Origin: Marsupella aquatica
Taxonomy: Eukaryota; Marchantiophyta
DNA: 64,000 bases
Reading direction: 5' to 3'
Assembly: GCA_973895155.1 (NCBI GenBank)
Contig: OZ316893.1
Span: 20,398,001-20,462,000 of the forward strand
How positions within the stretch are numbered: position 1 is the stretch's first letter; the number at the start of each line of letters is the position of its first letter. Positions 21,282 to 33,789 of this stretch are shown here, in pieces. Position numbers and translations under genes: made by a program. The notes under the pieces are model-generated. The model saw only the letters and a program-made list of their open reading frames with translations. It ran no database searches and was not told the DNA's origin.

Positions 21282-22729
21282 GCAGCTTACGTACGGTATG
21301 TTGGGCGGCTTGATGTGGAGAAGCTCAAAGGCTCCTAACGACTTTCCAGAACCCTTTCTCATTGACTGGGTTCGATTCATTTTCTGCGTTTCAGCCTTTC
21401 GTTTGAGGAGATTCATGTCTAATTGGTAGTGGAAAAATGCAGGGTAGGATAGGTTGTCTCACCAAACCTGTGAATGGGATGGGATTGGCGGTCTAGGTAA
21501 ACCTTCACTTACATCTAATATATTGCTCAATATCAATTGAATCTAGATATTCCTGCCATGCGACAACCACCGATTAGTTTGTTGGAACTTTTAGGGACGC
21601 CGCTAGAGATATGGCTCAGCTCAGAATTTGTTCATGATAGGTAGAAATGTGGCTGGGAAGAAAATGAGTATTCCAACTGCCTCGTCCCAATTATTCATGG
21701 GCGCAATACTTTGAAACTTAGCGTAGTTGAGTGGAACAGATCCATCATGTCCCCAATCATACCCTTATGTTGGACCTGTTATGAAGGGTAGGGGTACGTT
21801 CGATCGAGATTCGATGTTTCGTAACTGAGGGAAAAGAGGTGTAGAATATTGCCACCAAGGCATGTACAGAAGTAGATTAGATTAGGTACACAGATGATCA
21901 TGTACCGACGGTGAGAGTGAGTACATATGAAGAAGATGGATCTGTATCAACACAAGTTGGGCTACTAATCAAACTTGCAAGTTTGAATCGATACTGAAAC
22001 AAGCGTACAGTGAATGCATTTGGTTTGTGGCATGATTGATACGGATTTAGCACGAACGACGACTCCAGGTTCTGAACCGCGTTCACCTTGACAAGCGTTG
22101 ACAAGCGTAGCGTTCACCTTGAATATTTTGAAGAAGAACAGGTTGGATGGAACCAAGGATGGCACAGCTTGGATGGATCAGACTTAGATCAACGTAAAAG
22201 TAATACCCCCCAGTTTTGTTTTTTTGCTCCCCCAACACTTTGTTTGCCCAATGACTTATAGAATAGTACCATATAGTCACATATTCATGGATGCTAATGC
22301 TAAAGGGGGGGAGAAGACGAGAGAGTCCATGTGCAAGGTTGAAGATTCGTAGTACAGTGGCAAGTCACAGGATGGGGGCGTGGCACAGCATTGCCATAAT
22401 GATTGGTGCGATGACTTGTAGAGGCTAGTGAACCCTGTGAAAACTTTACCACAATTTGTTTATGGCCAAAAGCCATCAATCATATGAAACTGAAGTTCGC
22501 GACGCACTATTGCAATTACAATTATTACACGTACAATTTGGGGCCGCAAAGCTTACTACCGTAGCTTAGGCCACAGACCAGTGGGAGATCCTGGGGAGTT
22601 AATGTAACCCACGTACAAGTGAGTTGGGTGCATGGTTGAGAACTAAAATAGTCTTGGGGCAGGTTCATAATTGAGTGATTTGAGATGAAAGTCCAAGCCT
22701 AGAGAGGCATGGCTGTGTGTTAGTTGACT
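21282..22729. other. MYB 3' region and intergenic DNA
   Basis: No second gene seen. The first few hundred bases are presumably the MYB 3' untranslated region; I do not see a clear AATAAA signal. A GGTTCGATTC word at ~21,369 is not part of a tRNA fold. Confidence 0.4.
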
Positions 22730-22895
22730 TGGGTTGGGTTGAGACTCAAAGGTCTAGAGTTTACTTGGGTTGGGTTGACAGTGTCTAGAGTTCACATGTT
22801 ATGATTGTGGTGTGACAGTGTCTAGAGTTCACATGTTATGATTGTGGTAGTTCAATTTGAGTTGAGACTCATAGGTCTAGAGCTCACATGTTATG
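22730..22895 (+). repeat. Imperfect tandem repeat, GTCTAGAGTTCACATGTTATG
   Basis: The block with GTCTAGAGTTCACATGTTAT and GATTGTGGT occurs two full times and once in part (GGTCTAGAGCTCACATGTTA), with TTGGGTTGGGTTGAGACTC before it. Confidence 0.75.
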
Positions 22896-25800
22896 AATGA
22901 CGGTTCCCTTTGGATTTCACATGTTTACTCTAAAAATAATTTTAAAATAATTTTAAAAATACATAATATAACAAGGTACCTACTGTAGATGTACATCTCA
23001 AAAGGTCCCTAGTACATTTACACGGTACGTAGTATCTCGTTGGTAAAGTACCGAACGCCCTTGACAGCTCAGCAGTTCTCCTCGGGAAATAGTGGGCGCT
23101 CATTCTTGGTCTCGAGACTTCCGCGAGTACTTTCGTGGAAGGAGTTCATTGAGTAGGAGTGGACTGGAGGCTGCCATCGGAAAGCTCGTCCCATGCAAAA
23201 AGCACTCCGACAACTCGAATCATTGACTGATCTGACCAGCAATTTCGAATCAGTTCGCCATTTCACTAGAGCTGAGCCCAATCCACAATTATTCCATGCC
23301 CTTTAGAATGGGCACGTTCCTAACAATCGAATCCTAGGGGAGTGGGGGCCCTTTATAATTACGTTGAAATGAGACAAAATAGCTACGACATGGTCGTCCA
23401 CAGTTGGTGATTGAGAGCCCATGCCCCAGCGCTAGCCTGTCAACTCCTAGGATTTTATTACCCATTGATTGATACGCTCTGTAGGACCTTGCGCCGAGAT
23501 ACATTCCCCGCATGTTCCACTGGCCGAAGGTAGTCCACACTTCGCACCAATCCTTCGTGTCTGACCCGGCTGGTCTAGTCTCACTACAGTAGACCCAGTA
23601 TCTTCGACTGTATCTTTAAAGTTGTCATAATTCATTTGAAGACCTGGACCAAGTCCTTTCGCGTCGACTTTTGACAGAAAGCAGCAGGCTTAACAATTCC
23701 GCGAAGGTGCTGGACGCAAGAGTCAGGGAAAGGGTCTCGTCGGGGATAAGTTCGCTCTAAATAGTTCTATGCTTCCATATGTACATTCGACTTCGAACAG
23801 GGTTCCTGGCTTCCTGGCTTCCTGACTTTGAAGTTTGAGACCTTTCTCGAATTGCCTAAAAGTTTCTGGAATCGATTTCTCCAGAAGTAGCGGGTACGTA
23901 AGCTCGATCTTACACTGGACCAAGACCTTAGTTGCACGAACTTTACTCGATAAAACTGGTAAAGCTAAATCTACTAACATATATTTCATTGGACCACTGA
24001 CCGAAACAACGTGCATTATTAATTAGTTAGAGATTTACATCCCGTATAGTGACACCGTCTCCTGGCGAAATATCATTATATCTCCGAACAAAATCAAATC
24101 CGAAAAAGAATCTACAAGACTTGTCCAAAAAATAGCTCTTCACCAAACGAATATTTTACACCGCGCGTGCTCGACAAGTAATTGATGTGAGCTAGAGATT
24201 TGCTCCAAAGGTTCAGCTAATTCAGCCGCCGCTTGTGCCATAACATGTTCAACAAATGGTCATCACAGGTCGGTACCAGCCAAAGTTCCATAGATTCATC
24301 CCTTCATTTTGATCGAATGCCAACTGAATGACGTATTTTTGTGCTCGAATTATCGGCTACCGAGTTACTTCGATAAGGATTAACAGGCATGTCTTGGTTG
24401 CAAAAACACGCTGCCCAATCACTTTCAGAAATTCATCGTTCTTGAAATTAAGAAGCTTCAACAAAACTTACTCGATGTTAAAGGTACGTAGAAAATACAC
24501 CCTGCTGTGACGTCAAGGCACTACTTTGTGCAGAAGCGATCACGAGCAGACAAAACTTATGAGAGAGTATATATTTCATGGCACATGGAGATCGGATGTC
24601 TACTTCGTGCATCGATTTCCCGCCTTGGTTGAAGAATCCCTTCACTAACGTTTGTCTGAATATATCGGTCCAAGATGGTGGTGTTTAATTCACATGTGCA
24701 CTACAAAGCGCTCCAAACAGTTTCAAAATATCGTGCTGGATTGAAGTGTTATTGAGAATTCACGGTGGCCCTGAATTAGGGTTTACTATTTTCTTGGGTT
24801 TCAGAACTAACCTTGCCCCAACTTTGCTCTAGTTAAACGATGATGGCGACCAATTTGGGTACCTGCTATTTAATTTTACTCATTAGTATCCTTTAGCAGA
24901 GACTCCAGGCACGTCTAATTAATGTTTTGAGTCTGTACTTAATCTCTTTATATTTTAGATGGGTGCAGCAAGTACTCTTCTTCGAGACTCCTATTGTCAT
25001 TGAGAGAATTTTGTTATTCTGCTTGTGGAATATCCTCTCCTGGATTCATTTCCCCTTGTACAGATCAAAACCTCTGTAAATGCGGCAATCTAAGCTTGAG
25101 ATCGAAATCTTACTCAAGAACTAGATGTCCAAAATGGTGGAAATTAGAGCTCACTCTCAGCTTACTTTCCAGCTTACTTTTCCTTGTCTTTAATTGTTTC
25201 GTTCCCTCCAAAAATGAGGGTCTCGCTGTCTGACTTTACTTACAGTCATGCAATCACAAGTTTTCACTGTGAGTCTGTCACTGCTTACGTTAACGAGTGT
25301 AGAAGGATGTTCCAGTGGGCCATATTATATATGTAGCAGGAAACTGTCAGGGCAGAGGATATATATTAGACTGGTTCTGAACGAAGTGCGCCTATCCTAC
25401 TGGCGCTTATGGACTCGGGTTTAGATATCCTTGATTCACGATGCCTTGGTTAGGGCACTGGGTAAATCTTTCCGATCGTCATAATGATGATCAAGGATAT
25501 TGAAAGGATATATCTGCTGTATATATATATATATGAATCTTAATCCCTGTGTTGATAATCATAATCACGATGATTGTAATTTAATTATGATCATCTTGAT
25601 CATTCTTCTACAATTTCTATGACCATTACTATTCCGGCAAAGAACAAAGAGTGCCAAATGGGGAGACGGGATCCTACAGGCGGGAGACCCGCGAGACCAA
25701 ATAACGAATAAAGGGGACAAAACAAGGAAAATACCAGGACGACCAAAGAGCCAAAAAGACCTACTGTTGAGGCTTCACAGTGGCCAAGGAAGTAAAGACA

Positions 25801-26655
25801 TACAAAACACTAAGATGAAAAGAGAGCCAGGTCAACTCCCGAGTACGTAGCATAGGAGGGTCACAAAAGTACTCAAACCCATTAATAGTGTATTACATGA
25901 TTATTACACGGGGTCAAATACCATCTCCGCCAGTTACTGCTCATCTCATGGAACGCGCAGGGGCGATAACTTCTTGAATTTGACCCTCCTGTAAAGTCCG
26001 TATCAGAGATCGTAGTCATAATCACCACAACAGCCGTCATACGTGCTCCGCAAGGAACAAAAACTCAAGAATCTCAACCTTAAATATTTTAATTATGAAA
26101 TTAAGTACCCAAATGTGACACGGTTCGAGAACTTTGGGACGTTGACGATTTTATGACACCAAAGTAGTAGTCGTATTCGAATGAAATGGTGAAATTGATT
26201 TCCGTTGTCGAGGTCTACGTCGCCAGTTCGAGTCATTGTAGAATATTTCTAGAAAGGTGTTTTTCTCATGCCTGTTATGCTTGACGTGAACATTCTTGCT
26301 ATCGATCAGGAATGTCCAGCAGTGAAGCTCGGTACATACTCCCTCTAAGCTAACACTCTCGGAGCTAGGCTAGGGGTGGAATTGTACTTAGTTTGGTGCA
26401 GTAGCGCAGGCGACTTCTTTCATCCAGCGCAATAATTTCCTTTGCACTCTGACTATGTAGGAAAAAGGTCGATATGCCTGGAGATGAATCACCTTCAACA
26501 TCCAAAAGTGAGCAGCAATGATATCTTGGACCCCCACTTTGCACAAGTGAAGTGGCCTTAGAAACCTATACCCAGTCTCCTACAACTGTAGTACTCCCTA
26601 TTTAATGTGACTGTTGACAATCATTTCGCTTCGTGACTCAAAGCAAAGTGTCCTG
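22896..26655. other. Intergenic, no gene supported
   Basis: Many ORFs of 60-100 codons on both strands, none with recognisable protein similarity. The plus-strand ORF 24,994-25,233 (79 codons) encodes a C-rich start and a hydrophobic stretch (LTLSLLSSLLFLVFNCFV) that could span a membrane, but nothing else supports it. A short (AT)n tract lies near 25,520. Confidence 0.4.
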
Positions 26656-26657
26656 CG

Positions 26658-26743
26658 CTTCTAAGTGTGAAGTATGATTGTAACAGTTCTAAGTGTGCAG
26701 TATGATTGTAACAGTTATAAGTGTGCAGTATGATTGTAACACA
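26658..26743 (+). repeat. Three tandem copies of a ~30-bp unit
   Basis: The unit (T/A)TAAGTGTG(C/A)AGTATGATTGTAACA occurs three times in a row with one or two differences. Confidence 0.85.
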
Positions 26744-29595
26744 ATGCTGTGTCCACTTCCCGTATATCACGGCTTGATTTCTGCATGTCTATATTGATGA
26801 TTTGTTTGGACGTGCTTTGTACATTATTTGCTTTACCGTCAATCTTTAGGTCACTGTATTCTACCGTTTGATGTATCAGTATCCATCCGTATCTCTGGCG
26901 TGTATTTATGTGGGGCCCGCCTCCCCTTCTCATTCATTCAAGAGTTCACTAAAATAGTTCTCTTTAGTGACCTTAATTTTGGCGCGGGCAATGACTCAGC
27001 TAGCCAAACTATTTCCGGACTTATAGATGTAAGATGTTTGGGGAGAGCCTGTCCGACATTGATCAACTATACAATTTAAGTACGAAGAGAAGAGCCTGGG
27101 CTGAGCTGTGTAACAATTTTCAAGTTTACTTTTCAAAGTCGCAAACACGGGCTCGAATTTTCAATTGTGTTGGGAGCAACAATTAATAGATGAGGCAGTC
27201 ATCTTATTTGTGGAGTTATACAATTTATGTCGAATTCATATGTAAATTTTATTTTGTATTTTGTGCATTAACTCGTTTTTTCGGTTGAAATCAAGTTACT
27301 GATTAGTACAAAGCAATTATAGTCGAGGCATATTCTGCAGATTGAAGATACATAGCTCAAACAGTATCTTACCACTTCATAAAAATACCCTGGAAGTGAT
27401 CCCTTATCACATCAAAATGTGATAATATGCAGTGTGCACTCACTAATATAAAGAAAATAATGTCATATTTTATGTGCATTTACCGGGACCGAAGTGACCA
27501 TTACGCATCCCGCGACCCACGTGATAGGGAGCTTGAATGTGTGAGTCACCTGTTTCATGTACGTAGACAAACACCGAAAGCTTTCTCATTGCTATACAAA
27601 CACCGAACGCTTTCTCATTGCTATACGTCGAATATCTCTCGCATATAGATAACCGAGCTAGCTTAATTCTTTCCGTACGTGACTGCCTATCAATGAAATT
27701 AATAACGACCACAGGTTTGTCTTGAAGCTGGGTTCCACTGCAAATTGACCTGGCTTTGATTCCACGGCTAAGGCCTGCATTTTGAAGGATATTGAGACCA
27801 CTACAGCTGTATAGTACGTGAGACTAATTTCTAGTTCATGTTCTTCATCTGGATAATTTCCACCAAGGGGAAGGGTTCACGCCTCCAATCTAATCAGACG
27901 GGACCACAACCACTTTAGACCGGTGCAATGAAACTTTTTTCCATACCACATTCTGTCCTAATGGTGACTTAAGTCACCCAAAGAATTCTTTTTCATTTCC
28001 TGGAAATGGGACCTCCATGCCCACCTAGGGCTAGCTACTCTACCTACTGTACATTTGAAGTGTTCTGAACTGAATGATTTCGTCAATGCATGTGGAGCCT
28101 TCGACACCCTCGGCAGCACAGGATTCCCCTCCTTCCGACAAATGCCTCTTAATTACCGAACCCCCACCGTCACCTGATCCTGGTAGGAGTTTGACTTTTC
28201 CAATACGGTAATATGGTTTGCACCTGTTCACTCGAATGACGATATTGGTCTGTTTGAAACTCTGATGAAACTGCACACAAGGTTACATACAGCAGTAAAT
28301 GGCTGGAGACTTCAAGGTGGTGATGATGTGTTGGTTGCCCGTGCAGCTTGTCTGTCGTAAGAAGTCCATATGATTCCCTAACGTGGGCTACGAAGTAGGT
28401 GAGAGCCTCCTTTGTGCTTTGTATGGATCTGAGCCCACGTTAAGAGCACACTCAGGTATTTAATACTGCTTGTGTTCTTCCGCTTGATGAATGCTATGTG
28501 TGGACATTTTTACCTCATTGCAATTATCTGAAAACCAGTGTTGTGCAATTATGACGCATAAACAAACATATGATACGCAGACTTCTGAATGAATCTGACC
28601 TGAATATGCACTAGTCAATAGTCTGGGGATTACGAATGCATCGATATATTAGGTACACGAGCATAGAGTAATACACGTGGATGAAATTGAGATTCTTTGA
28701 GGCATTGTAGAGGTCGTGTGATTTGCTCAAACACTGGTAAACAGCTTAAATTACGAAACATTATCCGTACGCACACGCTCTTGATATCAAAACGATACAT
28801 GTGGTCACTGCATCGTTTGCGCTTTTTGGCTCTGCTCAGCTCTCTGACTTGTCTAAATCCACAACAGAAGATCTCTGGGTGCCCCTGAAGGACTATAGTA
28901 CAATGGGGGACCATGGCGCAAGGCAAGACCGATGCCTTCATGTCAAGGCGCGGTCAATCCTCCCAATTCAAGAGACATTTAACTTATCAATCCTTGTCCT
29001 TCGCAGCTGATTGACTTACCTTAATTAGCGTAACTTCGTTGACCGGAACATTCTCTTGGAAATATGCTTCTGGGGAACAGCCAAACCATTGCAAGCCTGC
29101 GATCCCCCACTTGCCTGTAGCAAGAATTGATCATCATTATGGCAATAATCAGCCTGATGGCAAGATTTGTCAGATAAAACACATAAGTTACACCGGAAAT
29201 TAACTATGGTTCAAGCTGTCTCGGGTTTTACTGGTATGTGCCTGGAGTAGTAATGCCAACCATCCAACCAACATCAAGAAACAACCCACTTTTAAAGAAT
29301 TAAAGGACTTCCGATGTCACTAGGAACGTTCCTCAAGTCCCTTCCATACTTCTCTCAAAAGATTTCACAATTCAAGTTGGGTTAAGTTGGGTTACAGCTT
29401 AAATGTCGAATCGTCCCAATGCTGGAGTACAAACTAAGGAAATAATCGTGAGCTTTGCTAGGATACTGAACAGCAGGCTAGAACAGAGAAAGCTTCCCAT
29501 TTAAACAAGAAAAAAGAAACGAAAATAAACACGAACAGATAAATCTGGCCAACCGGCATATTAAATTTGCTAAAAGGGGAAGTACTATCTCGATC
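26744..29595. other. Intergenic, no gene supported
   Basis: Includes a two-copy tandem repeat at 27,567-27,626 (AAACACCGAANGCTTTCTCA followed by TTGCTATAC). Other ORFs are short and unrecognised. Confidence 0.4.
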
Positions 29596-29680
29596 ATTAC
29601 TATATGCTTTCATTTCACTTCCAAATCAGATTTCACTTCCAATAATTCATTTCACTTCCAAATCAGATTTCGTTTCTGGC
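29596..29680 (+). repeat. Short direct repeats, CATTTCACTTCCAAATCAGATTT
   Basis: CATTTCACTTCCAAATCAGA occurs at about 29,610 and 29,648, with a partial TTTCACTTCCAATAATT between them. Confidence 0.75.
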
Positions 29681-30805
29681 TAGACTTGAGGGAAAATCGT
29701 GAAAATTGGAGCAGCCAATGCTGTACCCAAAGCGGGCGCCTTAAATAAACATACTCTTCCATGCTCTCTCCTCTTCCCGCTTCTCTGAAATCAATCCATA
29801 TTGAAACTGCCCGGAGAACTACCTCGAAACTGCAGAAAACGAAGTATCTGTACCACAGGGACTCTACCTTCGAATCATGACGTTGTGCGCTATCTATTTC
29901 ATGCAAACCCAACTGAAGATCCCTCGAATGGAATCAACGCCCTCTACATGCATGCATTCAGTACATCTACAGTTGAGGAAGACAGTTTAGATTGGCAGCC
30001 TTTTTATCTTTAAGTAGGCTTTCCTTGCTGCAAGAAAAGAAAGGAAAAAGGTTACATTGCTACATAGGGGTGCTCCGTGGAATGGTTTCCTTCCCAGCAC
30101 ACTTTGGCAAAAAATCCCTCATTCAAGAAATCTGCAAGCTTTGGACTGTAGACGGATAGGGGGAAAAAGGAGAAAAATGGGACCCATACACTATCAAAGG
30201 CCAACCGTTACGCTCGCCGTTAAGTAAAAGCTCCAAGGTAAGAGTTCACTTTAAGAGTGAACGCGCATTATTTACGACCTATCTATGACAGTTAGCAATT
30301 GTCCTAGCTGTAGGAAAATTCGTCAGGAAATTCACAATGATTGTTCCAAAGAGAGACTTCGATCGTAACCTATCGCTTTACCTTTACGATGATATGACCT
30401 CAACAATTGAATTTCTCCACAGGATTTAACTACTCACGATAGTCCGCCGACTGTACGATAGGTGGAAATCACAGCAGATCGTTGACTTGTCAGTCACCGC
30501 CCCGGTTCTCAACGCTTTCAAACTTCCTCACTGGATGCTGAGTCTTCAATCAGTCCAGTGTCGAAGTTCGGGACGTCGAGTTTCCGCACACCGCTTCGCC
30601 AGCAGCTTCCGGAACTGCAAATGTGTGCCGAATGTACAGGTTACATCTTTTGGCAAAACGGATGGACGGTAAATAGAGTGGACATACGATCCTCGTTGTT
30701 CAGACCCTCGTACTCCCCTAAGGAGGACTTTACAAAGACGTGGGGGCACTTGAGAATTTTTTTCACCAAAGCAATTGCACACACGCCATTAGACACACCT
30801 AAAGA
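29681..30805. other. Intergenic, no gene supported
   Basis: The ORF 30,558-31,001 runs into a tandem repeat and its C-terminal repeats are an artefact of that repeat. No domain is recognised. Confidence 0.4.
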
Positions 30806-30807
30806 CT

Positions 30808-31010
30808 TTCGTGACTTTTTTCTTTGTATATTTGACTGCATTAATTCTCCGACTTTTGTGACTTTTCTTTTTCTATATTTGAGTGCATTAATTCTCTATA
30901 CTTTTGTGACTTTTCTTTTTCTATATTTGAGTGCATTAATTCTCCATAATGCACCTCTTTTCTTTTCTCTTTGTATATTTGAGTGCATTAAATCTCCATA
31001 ATGCACCCCT
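30808..31010 (+). repeat. Four tandem copies of a ~52-bp unit
   Basis: Units share GACTTTTCTTTTTCTATATT followed by TGAGTGCATTAATTCTC. Four copies are visible; the outer ones are more diverged. Confidence 0.85.
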
Positions 31011-32101
31011 GTTTTTTGAGAGGGGATATATTATACACAACATCATAAATATAGTAAAAGTAAAATTTAAATATAGTTTTACCATAAAAAATTTAATTAA
31101 ATCTAATCAAGATCTCAAGATGATAACCAAATCTTATATGGTGATACTAACAAAATATCTATGAATAGAATCTATTTAATATAACTAAAGAACCGTACAT
31201 TTTTGGTCAATTCCATAGCAACCACTTCTTGGATGACTCTTTAATTTGAATTTTCTATTTCAGGAATTCACTTTTTCTTGTTTGTTACCAAAAGTCACTC
31301 AAGTTTTTACTTACATTAATGTCCTAGTTACGGGCATTATGAAAAGAATGCCCTCTAACCAGGACATTATCCTATTCCTAATCTTAGGCTAAAGTCTTTC
31401 TAGAAGTGAGGAGGGCCATTGAACACACCTAATCTTTGGCTAAAATCTTTCTAGAAGTGAGAAGAAAAGATCTTGTGAAGAACTTGTGGGTCACTTTTTA
31501 ATACAAATTACTTAAAATAGAAATGGACAAACTGGACAGAAGAAGAGACCACCAAGAGAGGTGATCTAAAGTCTAGGACAAAATAGTGCTCCACATACTT
31601 AAGCAAATATTGGGCCCCACTACATTCCATGTAGAATTGGTAACAGGTTCCCTTGAAAATGCCCTTGGCCAGCGTTCCAGCAAAATACTTGATGTGGCCC
31701 CTCTAGCTAAAGATATTCCTGACTAGACCCTAACTTTTCAAATATACTTAAGGGCCCCTTGTCCTTGTAACCTTCTCAGGGCCTGTAAGTCATATTATTT
31801 TATTTTTATTTTTTAATTGTACCATACTGGACAACTATCTACTATACCTCAGTCCACCAGATGTATTGTCTAGAAGCAATTCAGTGTACTCCTGTTTGAA
31901 AATGAGTACATAACTTATGTACAATAAAAGACAGTATTTAGCCCTTTTCACTCCCATATTCATTTGTTTCATGTATTCATGAGTCTTTGTTTGTCCTTCT
32001 GCCACTCCTCCAAATGCCTTGCAATACTGCCAAGTGAACCATTGGTCTCCCGTGATGCTTTTCCTACCAAAAAAAATAAAAATCCTGTGTAGCTATTTCT
32101 T
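31011..32101. other. AT-rich, no gene supported
   Basis: Contains a ~58-bp direct duplication at 31,380-31,465 (TAATCTTAGGCTAAAGTCTT / TAATCTTTGGCTAAAATCTT followed by TCTAGAAGTGAG). No protein similarity seen. Confidence 0.4.
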
Positions 32102-32292
32102 GCATCAGTGCAAGACGGAGACCAGAGGATTGTTATTCTTGCATCTAGAGTAGCTCCTGTTGAGAGTACTGATAATTGGACATGGTCTCATTGTCTACTT
32201 GAAAAAGCTATCTAGATGGGATAGAATCAAAACACATTCCTTTCATTTCTGACCGCCAGAAAGGGTTGTTAGCTGCTGTCCATGATGTATCA
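32102..32292 (+). pseudogene. Mutator-like (MULE) transposase fragment
   Basis: Two pieces in different plus frames read like the DDE region of plant MULE transposases. The first (from 32,114) gives DGDQRIVILASRVAPVESTD then NWTWSHCLLEKAI before a stop; the family has DGxxQIxPLAxAVVExENxxxWxW here. The second (32,233-32,292) gives HIPFISDRQKGLLAAVHDVS before a stop, matching the well-known (F/L)xSDRxKGLxxAV motif. A frameshift and stops separate them, and the zinc finger and ends are missing. It lies about 0.5 kb left of the split copia element. Confidence 0.72.
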
Positions 32293-32299
32293 TAGGGTG

Positions 32300-32831
32300 T
32301 GACATGCAAAGTGAAATTTTTTAGTGTCACTTTGAGTAAACGAAGAGACGTGAATTGCGATATGATTTTGATAGCTAATTTTGTGGTTGTTGCATCAACA
32401 TTGAGCTCAAAATTATAAGGTCATATAACTGCTTTAACATTGATTTCGTTCTCGCATTTGTTACTGTGTGCTACCTATATGCTTATTTTTTATGAGTTCA
32501 ATTAATGCCTTGAGTACTAATCTAAAGAATAAAAATCGTTGTTTAAGTGGCATTGCGTAAATTGCCTGATATACTCTACCTAGGTGCTCACATCTAATAA
32601 AAAATATCACAAAAATGACACCAAGTAAACACTCATGTCAGCGTGAATATTTCCAAAAATGATTTTGGAAAAATAGTATCAAAAGAATTGGTTAAGTCTC
32701 ACGTGATTTATTTGCTAAATCATGATTTATTTTGATCATGATGAAACCCAAGAAACCCAAGAAAAGTCATGATGATGTTCATGACAGGAGAGAAAGAGAT
32801 GCTCTGATTATGGAACTGTCTAGTTCTTGTG
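32300..32831. other. Unassigned, possibly decayed copia pol
   Basis: AT-rich with frameshifts. From about 32,735 one frame gives FDHDETQETQEKSHDDVHD, which could be the stretch before the copia linker called next, but it is in another frame and is not secure. Confidence 0.3.
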
Positions 32832-32938
32832 ATGGAACAAGGGGAGCAGATTGATGTTGGTGTACCTCAAATTCAGCCAGCAGCAGCAGAAGATAAGTCT
32901 GAATCATCTACTAGAAGAACTTCCAATCGTTCTACTAG
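32832..32938 (+). pseudogene. Ty1/copia polyprotein fragment left of the CACTA insertion
   Basis: Reads EQGEQIDVGVPQIQPAAAED then KSESSTRRTSNRST up to the CACTA boundary. This is the charged linker before reverse transcriptase in copia polyproteins, which usually ends RRSxRxRxxPxRY. The matching continuation RAPTRYGQW starts at 44,401, on the other side of the CACTA element. The 5' part of this copia, including integrase and 5' LTR, is not recognisable in the window. Confidence 0.7.
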
Positions 32939-33324
32939 CACTAGAAGAAAACAGGGCCCTTTATGACCAATCATCCAATGACGAAATTGAATCAATGACC
33001 AAAATTTCTAATGACACAAAAAGAATGACGGGAGAATGACTATCCACAATGACCAATAGACTGAAATGACAAAATGATAACTTTTGTGTCATTTTATATA
33101 ATGTCTGTAATGACTGATGCGACCAAAATGACACAATTTTCCTAAAATGGTCAATTTAGACATATGTCCTAAATGACCCAATAAATAACAACAATGATAA
33201 ATCAATGTTTAGCACCATTATAGTCACTTTGGACAATGATTGAAATGACCAAAAATCTATTTGGGTCATTTTGGACAACGGTGATAAATGACAAATATGT
33301 ATTTCCGTCATTTTAACCAACGGT

Positions 33325-33605
33325 GTTAAATGACAAAATCTAGGGTCAATCTCAAAATAAGAATATATCAATGTTTACAACAACATACTGTCATTATGGA
33401 CTTCTCTCATAAATGACTAACTCTAGGGTTAATCTTGAAATTAGGATATATCAGTGTTTACAACAACATACTGTCATTATGGACTTGTCGCATAAATGAC
33501 TAAATATAGAGTCAATCTAAAAATCATGATATATCAATGTTTACAATAACATACAATCATTATGGACTTATTGCATAAATGACTACTTATAGAGTCATTA
33601 AAGAA
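33325..33605 (+). repeat. Three tandem ~105-bp units in the CACTA subterminal region
   Basis: Units contain ATATATCA(A/G)TGTTTACAA, then ACATACTGTCATTATGGACT, then CATAAATGACTA, repeated three times with increasing divergence. Confidence 0.8.
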
Positions 33606-33789
33606 CCCAAGAGATATCAAAATTAAAATACTCAATAGTCATTCCAGACACCGGTCATAATTGTAGAGTCATTGAAGAATTATGAGAATGACTACAATAA
33701 GGGTAATGTCAGTGGTCATATTAGAGGTCATTTTGACCAAATGACTATATAAGTTGTCATTCAAGACATCCCTCATGGTGTCATATATT

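Noticed and set aside
21360-21385. GGTTCGATTC as a tRNA B box
   Set aside because: No A box at the right distance and no cloverleaf fold around it.
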